From Paraglomus occultum (Eukaryota > Glomeromycota > Glomeromycetes > Paraglomerales > Paraglomeraceae): a stretch of 52,288 nt of DNA. Every line of letters begins with the position of its first letter. Position 1 is the stretch's first letter. The stretch lies in the NCBI GenBank assembly GCA_910592205.1, contig CAJVPJ010000058.1:1-52288 (forward strand). The letters run 5' to 3'. The notes beneath the pieces are model-generated. The model was not told the DNA's origin and made no database searches. It saw nothing but the letters and a program-made list of their open reading frames with translations. This document shows, in pieces, positions 45,679 through 52,288 of the stretch. A program made the position numbers and the translations under genes.

Positions 45679-46748
45679 ATAATAATTAAGTTTTTGCTGA
45701 AAATGAAAATTTTGTCCCCAAACACAAATTGTCGCAGGGGTTCAAAAATTGCTGATCTTTGTATTTATATTCATAGTGCCCCTAACCACAATATAGTCAA
45801 GCGATTGACAAAATCTCCGATTAGCTAAAGCAAATCAAAATCTCGGTGATATGCAGGCTGAACAGCGAGAGAATGCAAGTTTATTCCTGTTTATCAAATT
45901 AAACTCTAACTAGTCAAGAGATTTATCGAATTTTCGTACGCCAAACGTTTATATACTCTAGGACGAGATTAAACAGATACGTCGGAACAATACAGTGTAG
46001 AAACCTTTGTGATTGAAAGGATATCAAGAGATGCAAATCTCTGTCATATTAATCAATAGTTGGATAAAGCCCGGATAGAAAAAAAGAAATTCCTGCATTC
46101 TAATTACATAGTATGTACACGAGATCTTTGACTGACGGTAGAACCTTTCAGAAAGAAACTTGAGCCTCCATAATATTGCCGTCAGTAGTCGAGCAGCGAA
46201 TGCTCACGCATGCTTGCATGCATGTATGGTTGTTACTGTATTAAGTTTGTGAGCAAGTTTTATAATTAATTCTTCATTGCTTGGCTCTGTTAATAACACG
46301 AAATGTCAGAATAAAAGATCCATCCATCAATTCTAACGAGTATATTGGATAAAGCTTAAGAATGAGTGGTGGCTATACATGCCGCCGATAAATATCAAAC
46401 GATAGCTCAGCGTTTTTTTTGCTAAAATATGGTCTCGAGATTGATCGCGACCAAAAGAAAACCAACAAGTGTTTTTTTAGCTGCTGTCCTCCATAACCTA
46501 TTAAAGTGCCATATCAAACTCCCGTTTAGTTAGATTGTATTATTGATAATACCTATAATTTTTGCATAAGACGTAAATCTATAATCAACGTGCATCGCGA
46601 GGAACTTTACGAACGCACTTTGTCAAGCGCGCGTGGTTTTCCCTTTGATCGAATGATCGCCTAGTACAGTCGATCACCTTCTGATAGATGTTACACAGCA
46701 AAATGAAATATAACATTCCCATAGGGTTTACGTGGAAACCGACAAACA
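45679..46748. other. divergent promoter region
   Basis: This 1.07 kb stretch separates the DTWD1-like gene (minus) and the PSMD5-like gene (plus), which are transcribed away from each other. No gene is supported. A GCATGCTTGCATGCATG-like palindromic block lies near 46,208. Confidence 0.5.
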
Positions 46749-49149
46749 ATGTCATCACCAACCTCCGAGACTGATGGTTTAATAAACGCACTTTTGCAAT
46801 CGAACACAAAGAGTCCTGAAGAGATTACTGAAGTTTTAGGCGTATTAAGCATTGCTCTTGATGGTTCGTTAATACTAGAATGAATCTTTGATGCGTCGAG
46901 TTGAGTCATCAAAACGTACTGATGATAACGCTTGACCGTTCTCTTAAATCTTACCACCACCACCACCACCTCCTCCTCCTCCTCCTCCCTCACCCTCCTC
47001 AGGTCCACAAGGCGCACAAGTGACTCAAGCAGTGTTATCGGCAGTTCCACTCCCAAACTTTTTTACCTTTCTCGAGAGTTCGAGTGAATCTGTTATAAAC
47101 GCGGCAGGAATTGTATTGGAAAAGTTACTACGAGCCGTTACCTATGTTGATATTGTGTCTTCAGAATTAAAGGTTACATGAAGCTTGGTTTTGATCTTTT
47201 CTAAAAGTTGTCTTCTCCCCTATCTTTAAACTGAGTAGAGATTTTGATTTGATTTGATTTGTAGGATTATTTTCGGCTCGGACTGTCGAGTCCATTACCA
47301 AAGATATGCCTTCTTACTCTCGGTCAGATTGAAAAATGTCTCACAAATGAAGAATACACAATTGATCTGGTAAATCAAAGTTAATTTTATGATGTGGAGA
47401 CCTCAATTGTCTTTTGACGATTATTTTTATGTAATGATTTGGCTATAAAGATCAATTCACCACTGTATGATTCGGTCATTGAAGTCATTGGCAATGAGGA
47501 TATACCGACAGCGACAAGGGCTGCAGATTTCGTTGTAAAGGTAATTTGAACACTCTTGGTGCTTGGGAATGGTGACAGTTTTTTAAACACAAATCGCGAA
47601 ACGATCAATCTATTTTATTACAGATTGCCGAAAATCCAAATGGATTACAAGCAATTTTTGATACTCGACGAATTGCCCACCTTAATGAACTGTCAGAACG
47701 GTAATAGTCTGTATATTTAATCTTCCTAGTCGACCGGTTCAATAGCTATTAACATGTTGATTTTACAATTTCTATAGCAATGACACGTTGAAATTCCGTG
47801 TCATTGATTTACTCTCGCGAATAGCAAATATTTCAGACGAAGCCTTTCATCTGTGCGAATCGTCCGGTGCACTATACAGTATCGTAACCATTTTTCACTC
47901 TAAAGACATACTACTTAGACTCAATGCTGTCGAATCCTTCATTCAGGTATATACATATATAAATATTTCTCTCTTTGGTTTAAAAATTTTCTTGTCATTG
48001 TCGTTTTTGAGTAACTCGGCTCTATATATAATTCAACAGACATTTCTGTACCCAATAATACATTGTGCTGTATAGGTGGCCGAAACTCCAACTGGATACA
48101 TGTTTCTCAAACGAACGCGAATAATAGAATCGCTCATCGACATGCTGGCGTTGGACGAAAGCGACGTGGTGAACGTGCTGTTGAAATGTGGAGCAATCAA
48201 GTTTTTTGGACGTGTTGAGGTAATCCAAGGTTCGGGCGAGTGTAGCCGCGTTCACAAAAGGCTTACAAATGTCGGTGATTTCGTGATAGGCAGTCGAATT
48301 TGAAGAGCTTGCGCAGACTCACGAATTACTCAAGAAACTAGCCCAGTTGCTGGAAAGTGACAACTTGGAAGTGAAAGTAAATAGTTCCCGATTGTGTTGC
48401 GTAGTTTGTCGAATATAATTTCAGTTCCCCGATTCTCGTATACCGTTCTAATAATTGTGTTTCGTTGTAGATAACAACGGTAATAGTCCTTGGTAACATA
48501 GGTAGCACACAGAGGGGACTTGTCCTCTTGGATGCCTCAAACACGCTTCAAAACTTCTTGAACGTCTACCATGCTTCGAGCGGGGAAGTGAAGCTTGCAT
48601 GCTTACGATCATTATCATGTTTCTTTGACGTCAGGTAGATAAAGCAAACCATTTTCTAATTTATCAAACGCTCCTCGATCATCTCACACGTAGGCTTCCG
48701 GTATACACGTTTTCACACCATTTCTTTTTTTCCCCAGTTCATCACCTCAGATAACTACAACCGTGCTTTCTCTCTACGCCTCACTTTCCCCAACACCACT
48801 CCCAACATTCCTCTCACTCTCATCGTCGGCACTGTCCGAAGTCCGTTTTGCAATCTTTTCGATATTTGTTGCTCTCTCCAAGCATTCTTTTGCTCGTCAT
48901 GACTTTTTTCGATCAACATATTCCAGAGGCTTTCTTGATTTCATCTTGAATCGTACGACAGAGAAAAGCAAAGAAGGAAAAGAGTGGAAGTTTAGCGTCG
49001 TCGAAGCACTCTGGAAAAATCAAGAGGAAAGTGACGAAGGGTGGGACTGGGAAGGCGGGGCTCGAGTCAGAGATAGATTGCTTAAATATATAAGGGAGGG
49101 ACCGTTCCACGTTCATACCGAGGCTGCTGTTGCATTGGAAAGTGGTTAG
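46749..49149 (+). CDS. PSMD5: PSMD5-like proteasome assembly chaperone
   Basis: Ten exons: 46749-46863, 47003-47172, 47265-47369, 47451-47540, 47624-47700, 47778-47946, 48076-48219, 48290-48376, 48471-48634 and 48738-49149 (1,533 nt, 510 aa, phases consistent). PSMD5 (S5b; yeast Hsm3 is the counterpart) is an armadillo/HEAT-like chaperone. It binds the C-terminal domain of the ATPase Rpt1 during assembly of the 19S base and is absent from the finished proteasome. The translation is a run of short amphipathic helices (FRVIDLLSRIANISDEAF, ITTVIVLGNIGSTQRGLVLL, VRFAIFSIFVALSKHSFA). The end GPFHVHTEAAVALESG resembles the conserved PSMD5 tail, and the length is close to the human protein. Intron 1 has a weak GTTCGT donor and a microsatellite pyrimidine tract. 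Confidence 0.85.
46953..47000 (+). repeat. (ACC)n/(TCC)n microsatellite at a splice acceptor
   Basis: Six ACC units and about seven TCC units, then CCTCACCCTCCTC, run directly into the AG of PSMD5 intron 1 and form its pyrimidine tract. Confidence 0.85.
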
Positions 49150-49371
49150 AGCAATTGTCCAAAGGGGGAAGGGGAGAATACGCAAAAAGAAGAAATCGAG
49201 CAATAACGTTCATTAATGTAATTCTCAAAACAAAAATCGACTTGGACGATTTTGTGAGATAAAAATCATTATAATCTGCTTTATTAGTTCTGTTTCCTGT
49301 ATAGTAATTACAATATCGACCAGTGACCCTTATTAATAATATGGAATTGGATAATTAAAAGTGAATAAAGC

Positions 49372-50085
49372 TCAAGATACATTTGTCATAACGTTTGTTA
49401 GTGGTTCTTCCAGATGCCTAACTAAAGCATCGGACTAGGATTGACAATTCAATGTTAGGTTAAGCCTCATTATATCGAATACACGAACTGTTTTTTTACC
49501 TTTGCTTTCAATATTGCGATTCCCACTTCTGGTTTAGCAACGAGACATAGCATCATCTTTGATACTGTCGTCAATGCAAGAGTGCCCTCCTACACGAAAT
49601 ACATAGAATGCATTTGAGGGGAAAACGAGGTTTCCATGAATTTCATTTTTTCGCTTCCTTTTCCACAAAATAATAGCACACACAGTGTTTGCTGCCCCTT
49701 TAGACCAACTCAATTCTTATGTGTGTCTCTCGCGTATTTACTCTAAATTCTTTCTCTTTCCTACCTCGCACTCAACAACCAAGAACCTCACACCGTCGTC
49801 TTGGGTCATGGATTTCGTTCCTTTTTCAAACGTTGTCCATACGTTCGACGCAATGGCGGCATATATTCTTGCCTCCCGGTCCGTTTCTGCCACAAATGAT
49901 ATTGGAGAGCCTTCGGAATTCAAAAGCCTGAAAGAGTAATGCGGAGTCAAGTAAGTGTGTGCAATGCAAACGGTATGGGGTTTTCTAGAATTGCATCAGG
50001 GTCGTTTGAATGCTTACAATGTTGCACGCACTCCGCCTGACGTCGCTTGTTTTAGTACTTGTTGTATTGCTTTTGGTTTTAGCAT
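49372..50085 (-). CDS. LAMTOR2: LAMTOR2-like Ragulator subunit (roadblock domain)
   Basis: Four exons: 50085-50018, 49927-49765, 49589-49500 and 49434-49372 (384 nt, 127 aa; the animal protein has 125). LAMTOR2 pairs with LAMTOR3 in the Ragulator scaffold, which holds Rag GTPases on the lysosome or vacuole for TORC1 amino-acid signalling; yeast Ego3 is a distant counterpart. The translation follows the family along its whole length: MLKPKAIQQVLKQATSGGV, LLNSEGSPISF, AAIASNVWTTF, VRFLVVECE joined to EGTLALTTVSKMMLCLVAK, then GIAILKAK and ALVRHLEEPLTNV. All exon junctions keep phase. It is convergent with the PSMD5-like gene, 222 bp apart. Confidence 0.93.
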
Positions 50086-50943
50086 TATGTCTCGGGTTTG
50101 AGGAAAACAAGTAATGCGAAAGAGCAAGAAACCCGATATCCTATTCGATCTAAATTCCTTATCAATTAAAGAATATCTGACGCAAATCATTTCCGTCCCA
50201 ACAAATGCTTAAATGCTATGCTGCTGCAATATAAAGATATTAATCTGGACGGAATGAAGACACATCTGCAGCAGGCTTGTCACAGATAAGTGGTTACAGC
50301 ATTTGTCTACGTATTCATACCGCGTCTGGCCACGCTCTCGAAAAACCAAGAGATAATTGCATCTTTTTTTCGTGATTTTTATTGTCAAAGAGGGAACAAA
50401 AAAGTTGATTTAGTTTCTTCCAAACGCCATGATTTATAAAGAATTTTATAGATTCAATAATATCCTTTCCTTCTCTTGTGTACAATCTAGCACTCGACGA
50501 AATTCTAATAGCAATGTCACCCAAGAATTACATTGTAAACATTATTTTTAGGCTCTAAGTGTAAAATTGCCTTAGTTATTTATAATTCAACCTTCTTTTA
50601 TTCTGCAATCACTCTCAAAGAGAGCGTGTGTGCGTGTGTAATAGAAAGAATACTATTATATACGAATGAACAATAAATGCAGAGCTTTGAGAAGACGCCA
50701 ATAGTTGAATGGTAGTTTGTAACCTCATTATTATATTTTAATTCTTAATTAATAATATTAATATATTATTTTTCAAATGTTATAAATGACACCAGTGTTC
50801 TGGTTATCAATCCTTCTAATTATTGTGCTTGTTACTTACTGAACAATCATTAAGCCAATCAAATCAGATGACTTTTGTGGCTCATAGTCACTGAACTATC
50901 TTGTCATTCATGTAAAGTAGTAGGACGAATGACTTTAGTGATA
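50086..50943. other. intergenic region
   Basis: This 0.86 kb stretch lies upstream of the LAMTOR2-like gene. A minus-strand ORF (50315-50524) has no ATG in good context and is not called. A TTAATAATATTAATATATTA block lies at about 50,749-50,768. Confidence 0.45.
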
Positions 50944-51147
50944 TTAATATATACTATCACCTATAATTTTGTCAATGACGTCCTTCATCTCATTCCCAAG
51001 CCTTATGATGTCACTCCAGTTGTGGTAGTTTAAGTTCGGTGACTTTATGCGTACCAGAAAGTATGCCCGCTTGCCTTGATCAGACGTGAATACAGCAAAG
51101 CCCCTGGAGAGAAGGATTGAACTTCTACTTGCAATGTGAAAAAGCAT
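50944..51147 (-). CDS. short hypothetical ORF or gene fragment
   Basis: This 67-codon ORF starts at MLFHIASRSSILL and ends with WSDIIRLGNEMKDVIDKII. The C-terminal phrase resembles a recurrent motif I associate with lineage-specific proteins of arbuscular mycorrhizal fungi, but that is from memory and weak. A CTCTCCAG at about codon 14 could be a splice acceptor, in which case this is the last exon of a longer gene. The stop follows an ATATTAATATA block. Confidence 0.3.
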   Translation of the reverse strand: MLFHIASRSSILLSRGFAVFTSDQGKRAYFLVRIKSPNLNYHNWSDIIRLGNEMKDVIDKIIGDSIY

Positions 51148-52288
51148 GAACTGTTTTTACATAAATATATAAATTTGGTCAAATACCATCACACTGTAAT
51201 CTGCAGACGGTATAATAATCAGCTTCGGCAACGATGTTCACAAACGAAATAATTATTATACTAGACACTTGATTATCTTTAAACACAGTTTTTATTAGAC
51301 TATTCTAAGCAAGAAGCACAGTGCTGGCCAGCATAAGGAGAACTGGTATAAGTATAAGGTGGAGTTATAAAAGTCAAGTGATACAATAACAAGTGTATAT
51401 ATAATAATAAGGGAATTCATTATTTAATAACATATTATTCTCGTTTTATTCAATTAATAGCAACATCCCTGTCATATAATTTAGTGACTCAAATCTTTTT
51501 GAGTAGACTTGCAAACGTGGAGTGTTTACAACTTTGTCTAGTAATAGTGATAGATCTGAATTGCCTTCATCACACTAGGTTTAAAAATCAAACGTCAAAT
51601 AATAAAAAGATCACAACTTTAATATTAAACAAGTATTACTCTTTAGCAAATAATCTTGTTTATAGATTTATAATAGTAACTGCAGAATGGTAGGTCTTAA
51701 CAAATAAACAAGTTTATTTATTACCACAACTGCAACCAAAGAGAAATTCATTATCATATCAAGTTCAAACCAAATGATCAATTGTTTAACCATATGTTAA
51801 TATAAAAATTATTTTATTTGGCTGGAAATAGAAACTTCACTTGACTGTTTATGTGACAAATACAATGATAGTATTTTATATGAAACATATTTTAATAATA
51901 ATAATCATAAATATATCTTTATTACTATAAATTGTTTAATAACCTGCTGTTTGATATTCTATGAATATTAAAAATTTCCAAAATCACTATTGATGACTTC
52001 TTTGGTCAGAGTGGTCATACCAACAACTGGACAGTAAACTATAAAAGTCTATGCAGGCAAGCCAAAGACTTAGTTAACAATATTCTCAAATACTTGTAAA
52101 ATATTCATCTTAATATTCACATTAGCATAAAAATTTCATAACATTATCCAATTTACAGCCATTGTAATTTGTGTCAATATCAAAATCTGTAACAAACCTA
52201 CTTTCTATTTCTATACAACTCAATCTTTTCTCTTATTTTTTCCTTTACTTCTGACCCATTTTCATAAAAAGTATACACCTTACTTCTT
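51148..52288. other. AT-rich region to the window end
   Basis: This is 1.1 kb of very AT-rich sequence. A block at about 51,275-51,310 (ATCTTTAAACACAGTTTTTATT, then GACTATTCTAAG) resembles 33,770-33,825. No gene is supported. Confidence 0.45.

Overview
This window is nuclear DNA of a fungus. The evidence is spliceosomal genes with short GT-AG introns (mostly 60-160 bp), a fungal-type Zn2Cys6/PAS regulator of the ERT1/AcuK family, an ATF1-type bZIP factor, and an AT-rich background. Two very large Sel1-repeat genes and several pogo/Tigger-like elements point to Mucoromycota. An arbuscular mycorrhizal fungus (Glomeromycotina) is the best guess, because Sel1 genes are strongly expanded there. 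That taxonomic call is an inference and has not been tested.

Layout. 0-4.5 kb: a multi-exon gene of unknown function on the minus strand with a damaged 5' end, a 111-113 bp tandem duplication, and a 1.08 kb pogo/Tigger-like element that keeps a CENP-B-type DNA-binding ORF but has lost the catalytic domain. 4.5-9.0 kb: Sel1 gene A (minus, 1,494 aa). 10.2-12.3 kb: ERT1/AcuK-like regulator (minus, 10 exons including an apparent 4-nt exon). 13.9-14.4 kb: a small membrane protein (plus). 16.6-23.2 kb: RPB1, the largest subunit of RNA polymerase II (minus, 9 exons, 1,828 aa). 24.3-25.2 kb: unknown protein (minus). 26.1-27.2 kb: PEX11C-like peroxisomal protein (minus). 27.9-28.1 kb: a MITE. 29.2-31.75 kb: Sel1 gene B (plus, 845 aa). 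32.9-33.5 kb: a Tc1/mariner relic. 34.4-35.6 kb: a predicted small protein with a signal-peptide-like start and a basic NLS-like motif (minus). 36.0-37.0 kb: TruB/Pus4-type tRNA pseudouridine synthase (minus). 39.1-40.8 kb: ATF1-type bZIP (minus). 44.5-45.7 kb: DTWD1-like tRNA aminocarboxypropyltransferase (minus). 46.7-49.15 kb: PSMD5-like proteasome chaperone (plus). 49.4-50.1 kb: LAMTOR2-like Ragulator subunit (minus).

The genes look like ordinary, functionally unrelated neighbours, as is usual in a eukaryotic chromosome: transcription (RPB1, ERT1, ATF1), tRNA modification (Pus4, DTWD1), proteasome assembly (PSMD5), TORC1 signalling (LAMTOR2) and peroxisome division (PEX11C). The unusual material is the pair of Sel1 arrays in opposite orientation about 20 kb apart, the transposon-derived DNA-binding ORF, and the effector-like gene.

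The spliced models were built by hand from reading frame, GT-AG sites and remembered family patterns. For each model the exon lengths sum to a multiple of three, but no transcript evidence was available.
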